The position numbers and the translations under genes are program-made. Positions 53,551 through 62,580 of a stretch of DNA of 64,000 nt are shown here, one piece after another. The notes under the pieces are model-generated. The model searched no databases. It saw only the letters and a list, made by a program, of their open reading frames with translations, and had not been told where the DNA came from. The first letter of the stretch is position 1, and each line of letters begins with the position of its first letter. The DNA is from Chryseobacterium sp. Marseille-Q5410 (GTDB lineage Bacteria > Bacteroidota > Bacteroidia > Flavobacteriales > Weeksellaceae), in contig CAMPOT010000001.1 of the NCBI GenBank assembly GCA_946892665.1, positions 2,046,001-2,110,000 of the forward strand, written 5' to 3'.

Positions 53551-54909
53551 ATGGAAAATAAAAAGGAATTCTTTCTCGAGTGTTACAAACTCGGTATTAT
53601 CAAATTCGGACGATTCACCCTGAAAAGCGGTATCGAAAGCCCATTTTATGTAGATCTTCGGCCACTGGCTTCCGATCCAAAAATATTAAAGCGGCTTGCC
53701 AATTATCTGTTGGATATGCTTCCGCTGGATAATTTCGACCTCATTTGTGGTGTTCCGTACGCTGCACTTCCGATGGCAACAGCAATGTCTTTGGAAAGCT
53801 ACCTTCCATTAATTATCAAAAGAAAAGAGGCCAAAGATTATGGCACCAAGAAAATGATAGAAGGAATTTTCCAGAAAGGTCAGAACTGTCTTTTGGTAGA
53901 GGATGTAATCACGAGTGGGAAATCCCTTTTGGAGACCATTCCGGAAATAGAAAATGAAGGAATTTCGGTTTCGGATATTGTAGTTGTTTTGGATCGTCAA
54001 CAGGGCGGAAAAGAAATGCTAGAAAGCAAAGGTTATCGCGTTCATACATTGTTTACGATTTCGGAAGTTTGTTCTATTTTAAAGGAAGAAAATCATTTGT
54101 CCGATGATGAAGTAACAAGAATTGATGACTTTCTGAAGGGAAATGTGGTGAAATTTGAAGAGAAAAAACGCCCATCTTATGAGCAGAAACTTGAAAATGC
54201 AGAACATTCTGTTGCCAAAAAACTTTTGGAAATTTCCATTGAAAAAAAATCAAATCTGATTGCTTCCGCCGATGTCATCACCACTCAGGAACTGTTGGAT
54301 TTTGCTGAAAAAGTGGGTCCGCACATCGTTGCCCTTAAAACTCATATTGATATCATCACCGATTTCGATCCCGATAAAACCATTCTTCCACTGAAAGATT
54401 TGGCCACCAAATATAATTTTCTTTTGATGGAAGACCGTAAATTTGCCGACATCGGAAACACCCAAGAATTACAGTTTTCCTATGGAATTTATAAGATTTC
54501 CAATTGGGCAGATTTCGTGACATCTCATGTGATTGGCGGCTACCATTCATTGGATTGCTTCCTGAATGTGGGCGTTGTAGCGATCTTAGGAATGTCGTCC
54601 AAAGGAACTTTAACAGATAAAAATTATCAGGAAGAAGCTTTGAAAGTGGCACAATCTCACCCCAATGTGATCGGCGGTGTTTCCCAAAAACAATTGCCGG
54701 AAGAGCTTTTACTATTCACTCCTGGTGTGAATTTATCGGATTCGGGTGATGGTAAAGGACAGCAGTACAATACACCGGAACACGTTTTCAGGAATTTACA
54801 AACCGATTTCATCATCGTAGGCCGCGGAATTTACAAAGCTGATGATGCCGAAAAAGCAGCGCTCAATTACAAAATTGCCGGCTGGAATGCTTATTTGGAA
54901 AGTTTGTAA
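53551..54909 (+). CDS. bifunctional UMP synthase: OPRT fused to OMP decarboxylase
   Basis: 452 residues. Residues 1-205 are orotate phosphoribosyltransferase: FTLKSGIESPFYVDLR, the substrate site KRKEAKDYGTKK and the PRPP loop LLVEDVITSGKSL. From about 215 an OMP decarboxylase of the eukaryotic sequence type follows: ALKTHID with K263, and MEDRKFADIGNT with D295, K297 and D300. TPGVNLSDSGDGKGQQYNTP and GRGIYKA complete the phosphate site. The domain order is that of eukaryotic UMPS, and the length is close to it (about 480). One chain would catalyse both last steps of UMP synthesis. The AEC transporter gene follows after 17 bp. Confidence 0.93.
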   Translation: MENKKEFFLECYKLGIIKFGRFTLKSGIESPFYVDLRPLASDPKILKRLANYLLDMLPLDNFDLICGVPYAALPMATAMSLESYLPLIIKRKEAKDYGTKKMIEGIFQKGQNCLLVEDVITSGKSLLETIPEIENEGISVSDIVVVLDRQQGGKEMLESKGYRVHTLFTISEVCSILKEENHLSDDEVTRIDDFLKGNVVKFEEKKRPSYEQKLENAEHSVAKKLLEISIEKKSNLIASADVITTQELLDFAEKVGPHIVALKTHIDIITDFDPDKTILPLKDLATKYNFLLMEDRKFADIGNTQELQFSYGIYKISNWADFVTSHVIGGYHSLDCFLNVGVVAILGMSSKGTLTDKNYQEEALKVAQSHPNVIGGVSQKQLPEELLLFTPGVNLSDSGDGKGQQYNTPEHVFRNLQTDFIIVGRGIYKADDAEKAALNYKIAGWNAYLESL

Positions 54910-54926
54910 ATCTAAAAACAGAATTT

Positions 54927-55841
54927 TTGGCTAATCTCATTCTGCTCTTTCTCTGTTTATTTCTGGGATTTTTTTTCAGAAGAGCAAAACTTTTTCCGGA
55001 AAACGGTCATATTGCGCTGAACGCCTTTATTATTAATATTTCCCTTGTCGCGCTTTCGCTGTACTACATCCCGAAAATCGTCATCAGTTACGAAGTGATT
55101 TTCCCCGTGGCTGTTGCGTGGTTGAATATTTTTTTGGCAATGGTTTTTTTCAGTGTTCTTGGTAAAAAAATGAACTGGTCGAAAGCCGTAATCGGCGCGC
55201 TAATCATGTGTGCCGGTTTCGGAAACACATCATTTGTAGGAATACCGGTCATTCAATCGATTTACGGCGCAAGCGGACTGAAAACGGTGATGCTGGTGGA
55301 TCAACCCGGTTCCTTTGTCGCGCTTTCCACAGTGGGAATTGCAGTAGCGAATTATTATTCCGGAACCAAAAGTACAGTTTCGCAAATTGCAGGAAAAATC
55401 ATTCGATTTCCTCCATTTTTGGCATTTTCTGCAGCGATTATTTTAAATGTTTTAAGTATTGAAATACCACATGACTTTGATGAAGTGCTTAATAAATTGG
55501 GAGCTACAACCGTTCCGCTGGCATTGTTTTCAGTAGGCAGTCAGCTTCATTGGCAGAAACTGGATTCCGATACCAAGCCTTTATTTTGGGGTCTTTTATT
55601 TAAATTGATGCTCTTTCCCGCTTTTATTTTCCTGTTTTATTTTATCATTTTAAAACAGAACGGAGAAATTATTGAAATCTCAGTTTTGGAATCCGCTATG
55701 GCTCCGATGATTACTGCGGGAATAATAGCTGCAGCACACAAATTGGAACCCAAACTCTGCAATCTGATGGTTGGCGTAGGAATTCCGCTATCATTTATTA
55801 CGCTCGCTTTTTGGTATTTGGTTCTGCATTTTTTCGCTTGA
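54927..55841 (+). CDS. AEC-family transporter
   Basis: 304 residues from a TTG at 54927, 17 bp after the UMP synthase gene. About ten membrane helices in two groups of five are visible, with the family segments AVIGALIMCAGFGNTSFVGIPVIQ and the late ESAMAPMITAGIIAAAHKLEP. The auxin-efflux-carrier family moves small organic acids and other anions across the inner membrane; the substrate here is unknown. Co-transcription with pyrimidine synthesis is suggestive only. Confidence 0.85.
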   Translation: MANLILLFLCLFLGFFFRRAKLFPENGHIALNAFIINISLVALSLYYIPKIVISYEVIFPVAVAWLNIFLAMVFFSVLGKKMNWSKAVIGALIMCAGFGNTSFVGIPVIQSIYGASGLKTVMLVDQPGSFVALSTVGIAVANYYSGTKSTVSQIAGKIIRFPPFLAFSAAIILNVLSIEIPHDFDEVLNKLGATTVPLALFSVGSQLHWQKLDSDTKPLFWGLLFKLMLFPAFIFLFYFIILKQNGEIIEISVLESAMAPMITAGIIAAAHKLEPKLCNLMVGVGIPLSFITLAFWYLVLHFFA

Positions 55842-56013
55842 ATTGAATTAACGCTGTTGCTTGTATAAAACTATCGTTGCGCCGCCACTCAAACAGTGAA
55901 GATTCTTTAATGCACTTCTGGTTCCTTTCTTACCGTGTCCGCTTCAAAATTTGTATTAAACAGATTTCAGTCCACTGCTTTTTTCTCTAAATGCAAAAAT
56001 ATTTTTGAAATAT

Positions 56014-56062
56014 ATTTATTAACTTACATCAAGAATATTTTAACGGAAGGTTTGTATCTTTG
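56014..56062 (+). promoter_or_regulatory. CRP/FNR-like box and promoter of the DsbA-type gene
   Basis: TTAAC-TTAC-ATCAA (56019-56032) fits the partly palindromic TTRAY-N4-RTYAA pattern of CRP/FNR-family sites. It lies 22 bp before TATCTTTG (56055-56062), a Bacteroidota -7 box. The centre would fall near -41, the class II activator position. The 19-base block ATTTATTAACTTACATCAA is repeated before the yceI-like gene. Confidence 0.6.
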
Positions 56063-56124
56063 ATTCAATAAATTAGGAATGAAAATTTTATTAAAGTTCT
56101 CATTTCATTAAAAATAAGATCATT

Positions 56125-56829
56125 ATGAAAGTAGATATTTGGAGCGATATTCGCTGTCCTTTTTGTTATGTCGGGAAAAAAAAGTTTGAAATGGCACTTG
56201 AAGAATTCGCCAATTCGGACAAAATAGAGGTTACATGGCATAGTTTCCAGCTGGATCCTAATCTGCTTACACAGCCAGAGAAAAATCCTTATGAATATTT
56301 CACGGAAATAAAAGGAATTTCACTGGAACAAGCAAAAGCAATGCACGAACACGTGGAAAATGCAGGAAAAGAAGCCGGAATTGAATTTAATTTTGACGAT
56401 TCAAAAGTGGCGAATTCATATCGCGGACATCTCCTTATTCAACTTGCGAATTCGAAAAACTTAGGAAATGAAATGGAAGAAGCGATGTTCAAGGCTCAGT
56501 TTATCGATGGAAAAAATATCGATGATGTAGCCACGCTTTTGGAAATCGGGCAATCTTTAGGACTTTCTGAAAATGAAATTAAAGCAGCCTTGCAGTCCGA
56601 TGATTTTGCACACGCCGTTTCACAAGATGGATTGCTGGCTCGTCAACTGGGAATTTCCGGTGTTCCGTTTTTTGTATTTAATGATAAATATGGCGTTTCC
56701 GGTGCGCAACAACCTGAACTTTTCCTGGAGGTTTTGGAAAAATCTTTTGCAGAATTTTCTGCTGGAGACCAAGGTTTGCAGATCATCAACAGCGGTGCGC
56801 AATGTGACGTCGATGGAAATTGTAACTGA
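56125..56829 (+). CDS. DsbA-family oxidoreductase (FrnE type)
   Basis: 234 residues from an ATG at 56125, without signal peptide, so cytosolic. The thioredoxin-fold active site is CPFCYVGKKKFE near residue 12. A helical insert (30-145) and the cis-proline loop GISGVPFFVFN near 190 are those of the FrnE/HCCA-isomerase-like group. Two further cysteines lie close to the end (AQCDVDGNC). FrnE members act on disulfides under oxidative stress or as 2-hydroxychromene isomerases; the CxxC favours the redox role. Its promoter carries the same CRP/FNR-like box as the next gene. Confidence 0.9.
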   Translation: MKVDIWSDIRCPFCYVGKKKFEMALEEFANSDKIEVTWHSFQLDPNLLTQPEKNPYEYFTEIKGISLEQAKAMHEHVENAGKEAGIEFNFDDSKVANSYRGHLLIQLANSKNLGNEMEEAMFKAQFIDGKNIDDVATLLEIGQSLGLSENEIKAALQSDDFAHAVSQDGLLARQLGISGVPFFVFNDKYGVSGAQQPELFLEVLEKSFAEFSAGDQGLQIINSGAQCDVDGNCN

Positions 56830-56878
56830 TTTATTAACTTACATCAATGCCAACAAAACATTATTTGAAATATCTTTG
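56829..56878 (+). promoter_or_regulatory. CRP/FNR-like box and promoter of the yceI-like gene
   Basis: The same 19-base block as before the DsbA-type gene, with TTAAC-TTAC-ATCAA at 56834-56847, begins at the last base of that gene's stop codon. It lies 23 bp before TATCTTTG at 56871-56878. Sequence outside the box and the -7 element differs, so the match is not just a recent duplication. Confidence 0.6.
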
Positions 56879-56910
56879 CAGTATTAATTTTATCAATAAA
56901 AAATAGTATT

Positions 56911-57483
56911 ATGAAAAAAATCTTATCCCTCATTACCGTTGTGTTATTTTCGGTTTCCACATTTGCACAATTAGTTTTAAAAAACGATCCGGCTCACTCT
57001 AGAATTCAATTTGCAGTAATACACCTTGGAATTAACGACATCACTGGAAATTTCGACAAAGCATCTCTAACCATCAATGCTGATGAGAAAAACTTTGCGA
57101 ACTCTACCCTAGCTTTCTCTGCAGATGTAAACTCGATCAACACTCATGTTGAAGCAAGAGATAACCACTTGAAAAGCGCAGATTTTTTCGATGCAGAAAA
57201 ATTCCCAACTTTAGAATTCAAAAGTACTTCTTTAACTAAAACCAAAAAGAACTACTACACTTTGAAAGGTAATCTTACCATGCACGGTGTTACAAAACCA
57301 GTTACTTTAACGTTGGTTTACCGCGGTTCTACGGTAAATGCGATGAATAAAAAAACTACTTATGGTTACCAGGTTTTGGGAACTTTGAAGAGATCTGACT
57401 TCAACATTGGACCAAAATTCCCTGCACCAATGATCAATGATTTGGTTAGAATTAAAGGTGATTTTGAATTAACCGCAGAATAA
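56911..57483 (+). CDS. YceI-family secreted protein
   Basis: 190 residues. The signal peptide KKILSLITVVLFSVSTFAQ ends near residue 20. The mature part is the YceI lipocalin-like barrel: NDPAHSRIQFAVIHLGINDITGNF, DNHLKSADFFDAEKFPTLEFKS and LTMHGVTKPVTLTLVYRG. The family binds isoprenoid-like lipids in the periplasm. Its own promoter and CRP/FNR-like box suggest joint control with the DsbA-type gene. A strong terminator follows. Confidence 0.93.
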   Translation: MKKILSLITVVLFSVSTFAQLVLKNDPAHSRIQFAVIHLGINDITGNFDKASLTINADEKNFANSTLAFSADVNSINTHVEARDNHLKSADFFDAEKFPTLEFKSTSLTKTKKNYYTLKGNLTMHGVTKPVTLTLVYRGSTVNAMNKKTTYGYQVLGTLKRSDFNIGPKFPAPMINDLVRIKGDFELTAE

Positions 57484-57507
57484 TAGTTAGTAATTTTTTT
57501 TAGTTGG

Positions 57508-57545
57508 AAACGGAAATTTGGGAAACTGAATTTCCGTTTTTTTTT
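57508..57545 (+). terminator. intrinsic terminator
   Basis: AAACGGAAATT (57508-57518) and AATTTCCGTTT (57529-57539) form an 11-bp stem with a 10-nt loop and T tail, 25 bases after the YceI-family stop. Confidence 0.88.
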
Positions 57546-57689
57546 GTTGAATTTTAAATGATAGTTAAAAAATCCAACATGATACAGAACGCAATAATTA
57601 TTCTTTATAAAAATCAAAAACTAACAAAAAACACTTAATAATAGCATTTCATTTAGAAAAACATCTTTATATTTGATCGAATTTAAAAG

Positions 57690-60509
57690 ATGAAAATATT
57701 TTTTTGCGGTTTGATGCTGGTTACAAATATTGTTGCAATTTCTGCGCAACAAGACAGCATTTACATTGAAGCCAAAATTCCTGATAACAAGAGACAAATT
57801 ACTGTATATCAGGAAATTACTTACTATAACCATTCTGAAAGCAATTTAGACCAGATAAAACTCCTCAATTGGATTTCCGCGTACAAAACCCATAACACAT
57901 CACTGGTTTACCGAAAACTGGAAGATCGAAAAAGCGATTTACACTTTGCAAAACCCCTTGAATTAGGCAATCTAGAAAATCTCAACATTCAGATTGATGG
58001 ACAAACCATAACAGGAATTGACGGATCAAGAGAACAGATTTTTCTTCCGCTTTCAGAGAAGCTTGCGCCTGGAAAAAAGGTGAAAATCACTTTAAATTAT
58101 CAGCTGAATTTGCCTTCGCATAAATTTACCGGGTACGGAAGCGACGGAAAAAAAGTAGCTCTGAAATACTTTTTTCTGGTTCCCGATGGTTTTGATAATG
58201 ATAACCAAATTCAAAGAAATTTCATCGATATTGAAGAAAACCAAAATCCGGGAAGTTACTGGCGAGTGAATCTTGATATTCCTTTAAACCACTATTCACA
58301 AAGTAATCTCCCGGAAATTCAGCCCAATTATTTTCAAGGAAAGTTGGTCAATGATCCGGAATTTCTAATCTCGGAAAACAGTTTCCCAACCATTACAACA
58401 ACTATTGAAGGACAAAAAATCACCATCAACTTCGGTTACCAACTGACCGAAACCGAGAAGCAAAATCTGGAATTTTATCTTCCATTGCAACTCAATTTCA
58501 TTAAGGCAAAAACAGGTTCTTTACCCTCGAAAATATTCATCAGCGAAAAATTCCGGGAATCTGAGAATTTTATGGGAATTGATGATATTAAATTCTGGAA
58601 ATTCCGTTATCCACTTTTCACTGAAGCTGAAAAAATTGATCTGAATTATTTCAGTATTTTATCGAAAAAAATTGTTGAGCAATCTTCTATTTTCGAGAAA
58701 AGTGGCGATCATTGGTTGATGAACGGGCTGAAAACCTACCTGGAAATTCAGTACATCGAAAGGTATTACCAAGAGCGAAAATTGCTCGGCGATCTTCCCG
58801 ACAATTTGAAAATTCTCGGTTTAAAACCTTTGAAAATATTCCATGCATCAAAGCTGAAGCTTTCGGAAAGATACGGACTTGCTTACCAATATATTTTGAC
58901 TCAAAATTTGGATCAAAAAATAGAACAACCGTTCGAAAATCTGAGCAATTTCAACGCTACTGCGATCAGCCATTTCGAAACGGGAAGTCTGTTTTCGTTT
59001 GTAGCAGAAAAAATGGGAAAGGAAAAATTTGACGATTTTGTTATTCATTTCCTGCAAAAAAATACAGGAAAAAGAATCGATAAACAAGCTTTTTTAGATG
59101 AATTGACTGTAGCTTCCGGATATTCTTCGGGCTTTTTGGAACACTTTATACAAAATAAAAACCGAGTAAATTTTAGGCTGAAACGATTTAAGAAAATCGG
59201 GGATGAATTTCAGGTGAAAATCTCCAAGAACACTTTACAAGAAATCCCTTTCAAGATTGAAACCGAGAAAAAAAACGGTGAGAAAACCGCCTTTTGGTTC
59301 GATACCGAACGTTCCAAAGAAGCAAAAATTTACAATATCCCACAAACTGATGCTGAGAAAATCGTGATCAACAGCGAATACATTTTCCCGGAGAAGAATT
59401 TCCGCGACAATTATCTTTATGCCAAAGGTTTTTTCGCAAATACCAAAAAAATTCGGCTCAAGTTTTTCAAAGACATTCCTAATCCGGAATACAATGAAGT
59501 ATATCTGAATCCGAAACTGAATTTCAACGCGTATGATAAAGTTTTGTTGGGTTTAAATTTTAAAAATTCATCATTATTTGACAGAAAATTTGTTTATTCG
59601 TTCACCCCCTATTTCAGTTCAGGAACGGGAAAATTAACGGGTGCAGGCGGTGTTTCTTATTCATTTCAGCCGGCCGATAGTTTTTACCGGAGTTTAGATT
59701 TGGGCGTTTCAGGATCATATTTCCATTATGATTATGATTTAACTTACCAAAAATTTTCAGCATTTGCGAATATTAATTTTAATAAAAATCCGCGCAGTGA
59801 CATCGGCAGAAGTTTAGGTTTTTCCTATAATTTCTTCGAGAAAGAGCTCACTCCTGCGATGATTGCCGCGAATGAATACGGAAAATACAATCTTTGGAAT
59901 GTTGGATATAGCTATTCGGACAGAAGACTCATTCATGAGAAATACCTAAGTGGAAACCTTCAATGGATGGAAGATTTTCAGAAAGTTTCTGCGGAAGCAT
60001 TCTATCGTTGGGAATTTGCACAAGATCAAAAAGTGAGTTTCCGGCTTTTTGGAGGTTACTTTATCACCAATAAAACCAAGAACAATTTGTTTGATTACGG
60101 CATTTCGAAGGTTTCGAATTATGCGTTCTCGTATAGACTTTTGGGACAAAGTGCGACGAGTGGTTTGCTTTCCCAGCAATTGATTTTGGCGGAAGGCGGT
60201 TTCAAATCTTATCTCGGGAAAACAGCCAATCGGTGGATTACTTCGGTGAATGTAGATGCGCACGTTTGGCGTTGGTTTAATGTGTATGCGGATGCGGGCG
60301 TTTACAAAAACAGGTTGCAAAATCCTCAGTTTATATGGGATTCCGGGGTAAAGGTGAAGGTGATTCCGGATTTTCTGGAAATCTATTTTCCGATGCAAAG
60401 CTCGCTTGGTTTTGAACCGTCATTTAAAGATTACGGAAGCAGAATCCGATTCACGTTGGTACTGAATTTCTCTGCGATCACAGGATATTTTAGAAGAGGA
60501 TGGTTTTGA
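57690..60509 (+). CDS. M1-peptidase-like protein fused to an outer-membrane beta-barrel
   Basis: 939 residues. The signal peptide is KIFFCGLMLVTNIVAISAQ. Residues 20-290 resemble the beta-rich N-terminal domain of M1 aminopeptidases (QEITYYNHSESNLDQI, NLDIPLNH). The region 330-510 keeps their helical layout: W342-L-M-N-G stands where WLNEG lies, and the first zinc motif HExxH is absent. It is thus probably not a peptidase. From about 600 to the end the sequence is a beta-barrel (FKNSSLFDRKFVYSFTPYFSSGTG to SRIRFTLVLNFSAITGYFRRGWF) ending in an aromatic residue, as in outer-membrane proteins. A promoter box TATATTTG is at 57668-57675. Confidence 0.78.
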   Translation: MKIFFCGLMLVTNIVAISAQQDSIYIEAKIPDNKRQITVYQEITYYNHSESNLDQIKLLNWISAYKTHNTSLVYRKLEDRKSDLHFAKPLELGNLENLNIQIDGQTITGIDGSREQIFLPLSEKLAPGKKVKITLNYQLNLPSHKFTGYGSDGKKVALKYFFLVPDGFDNDNQIQRNFIDIEENQNPGSYWRVNLDIPLNHYSQSNLPEIQPNYFQGKLVNDPEFLISENSFPTITTTIEGQKITINFGYQLTETEKQNLEFYLPLQLNFIKAKTGSLPSKIFISEKFRESENFMGIDDIKFWKFRYPLFTEAEKIDLNYFSILSKKIVEQSSIFEKSGDHWLMNGLKTYLEIQYIERYYQERKLLGDLPDNLKILGLKPLKIFHASKLKLSERYGLAYQYILTQNLDQKIEQPFENLSNFNATAISHFETGSLFSFVAEKMGKEKFDDFVIHFLQKNTGKRIDKQAFLDELTVASGYSSGFLEHFIQNKNRVNFRLKRFKKIGDEFQVKISKNTLQEIPFKIETEKKNGEKTAFWFDTERSKEAKIYNIPQTDAEKIVINSEYIFPEKNFRDNYLYAKGFFANTKKIRLKFFKDIPNPEYNEVYLNPKLNFNAYDKVLLGLNFKNSSLFDRKFVYSFTPYFSSGTGKLTGAGGVSYSFQPADSFYRSLDLGVSGSYFHYDYDLTYQKFSAFANINFNKNPRSDIGRSLGFSYNFFEKELTPAMIAANEYGKYNLWNVGYSYSDRRLIHEKYLSGNLQWMEDFQKVSAEAFYRWEFAQDQKVSFRLFGGYFITNKTKNNLFDYGISKVSNYAFSYRLLGQSATSGLLSQQLILAEGGFKSYLGKTANRWITSVNVDAHVWRWFNVYADAGVYKNRLQNPQFIWDSGVKVKVIPDFLEIYFPMQSSLGFEPSFKDYGSRIRFTLVLNFSAITGYFRRGWF

Positions 60510-60540
60510 TAAGGGATAATTAATAATGAATAATGGATAG

Positions 60541-60578
60541 AATAAAAAAGCCACTTCTTTCCGGAAGTGGCTTTATAT
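60541..60578. terminator. two-way terminator
   Basis: AAAGCCACTTC (60547-60557) pairs with GAAGTGGCTTT (60564-60574). T-rich tails follow on the plus strand, and a stronger one (CTTTTTTATT) on the minus strand. It lies between the converging barrel-protein and T9SS-cargo genes. Confidence 0.82.
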
Positions 60579-60591
60579 TAAATAAAAAATT

Positions 60592-61392
60592 TTAGTTTTT
60601 AACAACTTTTCTGCTCACTTTAGCAGATCCATTATCAACAGTAACGATATAATTACCTTTTGATAAAGAAGAAGTGTTTACAGATTGTCCGTTCTCTACT
60701 CTGTTTGAGCTTACCAAACGACCATCTACTGAATAAATGTTTACAGTTGCTTTTCCTGGAAGGATCAATTTAAGTTCGTTACCAACGATGGTGTTCATTT
60801 TTACAGCTTTATCGAAAGCGTTTACATCTGAAACGGCAAGACTCCCTTGCACCAATTGTACATCGTCAACATAAGATGAACCACTTCCGTACGATCTGAA
60901 GGCTACATCAATACTTGCAGCTGAAGCATGAGAGGTAAATGTAACGGTATGTTGAGTCCATTCAGTTGGAGCAATCGGCAAATAACCATTGTTTGTTCTT
61001 AATGGATCATCTGCCGCAGTTGCACTGTTATAAACAGGAGCTCCAGTTGTATCTTTCATAACGCTCCATAATCTGAAAATATTATTTTGAGTAGTTCCCG
61101 CCGGCCTAACAGTAGACGCTTTGTACCAAAATGTTAAGGTATATTGAGTGCCTGCTAAGATTGGCACATTCTGGTAAAAACCAGTAGTAGCTGCTGGTAG
61201 CTCATACGCTGCCAATTTCGCACCACTGTGTGGATTAACAGTTAAAATCGCTGGCTCTGTGTAACCATTACCTGTACCTGCAGCCCAAGGTGCTAGATCA
61301 TTTTCAAAACCTGGGTTTTGAAGCAAATTAGTTTGTGCGCTCACCAAAGCAGTGGCAGAAACCAAGCTTAAAATTGTAAAGATTTTTTTCAT
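60592..61392 (-). CDS. secreted protein with carbohydrate-binding-like domain and T9SS tail
   Basis: 266 residues from an ATG at 61392. The signal peptide KKIFTILSLVSATALVSAQ is followed by a jelly-roll-like domain (NLLQNPGFENDLAPWAAGTGNGY, FYQNVPILAGTQYTLTFWYKAS, IDVAFRSYGSGSSYVDDVQLV) of the CBM4/9 type. The last 75 residues are the type IX sorting domain (VNIYSVDGRLVSSNRVENGQSVN to KGNYIVTVDNGSAKVSRKVVKN). No catalytic module is present, so it may be an adhesin or a sugar-binding cell-surface protein. Confidence 0.85.
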   Translation of the reverse strand: MKKIFTILSLVSATALVSAQTNLLQNPGFENDLAPWAAGTGNGYTEPAILTVNPHSGAKLAAYELPAATTGFYQNVPILAGTQYTLTFWYKASTVRPAGTTQNNIFRLWSVMKDTTGAPVYNSATAADDPLRTNNGYLPIAPTEWTQHTVTFTSHASAASIDVAFRSYGSGSSYVDDVQLVQGSLAVSDVNAFDKAVKMNTIVGNELKLILPGKATVNIYSVDGRLVSSNRVENGQSVNTSSLSKGNYIVTVDNGSAKVSRKVVKN

Positions 61393-61630
61393 AATATAAA
61401 ATTTTAATTTTTTCCTTAAAATTGTACTGCTAAATTACGCATTTTTTTCACATCAAAATTAATACAACAAAATTTAACAATTCCTTAATTTTTCAAAAAC
61501 AAGAAGAAGAAGAAAAGTCTTAATCTATCTCATTTTTTCGAAAAGCTCAATTATAATCCGGCTTATTTTTCAATACAAATTTAACCAATATTTTACTAAA
61601 AATCAGCAAATTAGTGTTATATATTCTTAA

Positions 61631-61658
61631 CAAAAAAAAGCTCCCAAAAGGAAGCTTT
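61631..61658 (-). terminator. intrinsic terminator
   Basis: On the minus strand AAAGCTTCC pairs with GGAGCTTT with one bulge, then T8. It follows the T9SS cargo gene ending at 61683. Confidence 0.65.
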
Positions 61659-61682
61659 AATAATATTTTAAAGTAAAAAAAA

Positions 61683-62426
61683 TTATTTTTTGATGATCTT
61701 CTGAGAAACAGCTTGTCCGTTTACAGTACCTGTTACGATATATATTCCTTTTGCCAAAGAAGCTACATCTAAAGAAGTGTTTTCGTTTACAGAAGCCGTT
61801 TTTACTACTTGTCCGTTTGCGTTGATTACTTTTACATCAGCTTTTGCAGCGAAAATAATATTGGTATCTACCACAGTGTTTTTCACTAATCTTGCTTTTG
61901 AAGCGTTTGCATCAACTACTGCCAAGGTAGAATCGTAAGCTGTCCAAGAAAAATTATCCAATGTAGTTTGTGCACCTAGTACTTTAATTTCAACCACTAC
62001 AGATACTGCTTTGTTGATCAACAAACTGTAGTCGTAAATTGTTGCTTGTGCACCAGTTCCTGAACCAAACTGTGGAGTTGTATTTACGATTTCTCCATCA
62101 ACAGACACCTGAACAGTTCTTGCCGCTCCTCCCGTGAATGCTTTTCTGTATTGGAAATTTAAAGTACCGACACCGTTAGCAAATGTTATTGTAGCAGTCC
62201 CATTAGCACCTAGAAGTGCGCTGGTACCAGCAATGTTATAATTTGCAGCGGTATCAACAATTCTTGTTTGGGTGAAAGCCCAAGAAGTGGAATCTTCACC
62301 TGTAAAATTAACTGTGGTATAACTACTACCTGCAGTTGTAGGTCTTGTATCTAAATTTTCAGCACCTTGTGCATTTACGGTTGCTGCGAAAGCTACAGCT
62401 GCTAATAATGAATAAAGTTTTTTCAT
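61683..62426 (-). CDS. secreted T9SS cargo protein
   Basis: 247 residues from an ATG at 62426. The signal peptide is KKLYSLLAAVAFAATVNAQ. The mature part is a single beta-sandwich-like domain (SSYTTVNFTGEDSTSWAFTQTRIVD, GTLNFQYRKAFTGGAARTVQVSVDG, TTLDNFSWTAYD), followed by the type A sorting domain (VKVINANGQVVKTASVNENTSLD to KGIYIVTGTVNGQAVSQKIIKK). The sorting tail is related to that of the neighbouring cargo gene on the same strand. Function unknown; surface or secreted. A TATTTTTG promoter box lies on the minus strand at 62462-62469. Confidence 0.85.
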   Translation of the reverse strand: MKKLYSLLAAVAFAATVNAQGAENLDTRPTTAGSSYTTVNFTGEDSTSWAFTQTRIVDTAANYNIAGTSALLGANGTATITFANGVGTLNFQYRKAFTGGAARTVQVSVDGEIVNTTPQFGSGTGAQATIYDYSLLINKAVSVVVEIKVLGAQTTLDNFSWTAYDSTLAVVDANASKARLVKNTVVDTNIIFAAKADVKVINANGQVVKTASVNENTSLDVASLAKGIYIVTGTVNGQAVSQKIIKK

Positions 62427-62580
62427 TGTTTTAAAAATTTAATTATTAATAATTTATGGCCCAAAAATACAACGTTTTTTATTAATGTCATAATTATAAG
62501 GTTAATTAATTGTTAAATATTTAACAACAATTTAAAAGACAGTTTTTCGTTACTTTTACACAACTTTTTTTCAAGAGATT

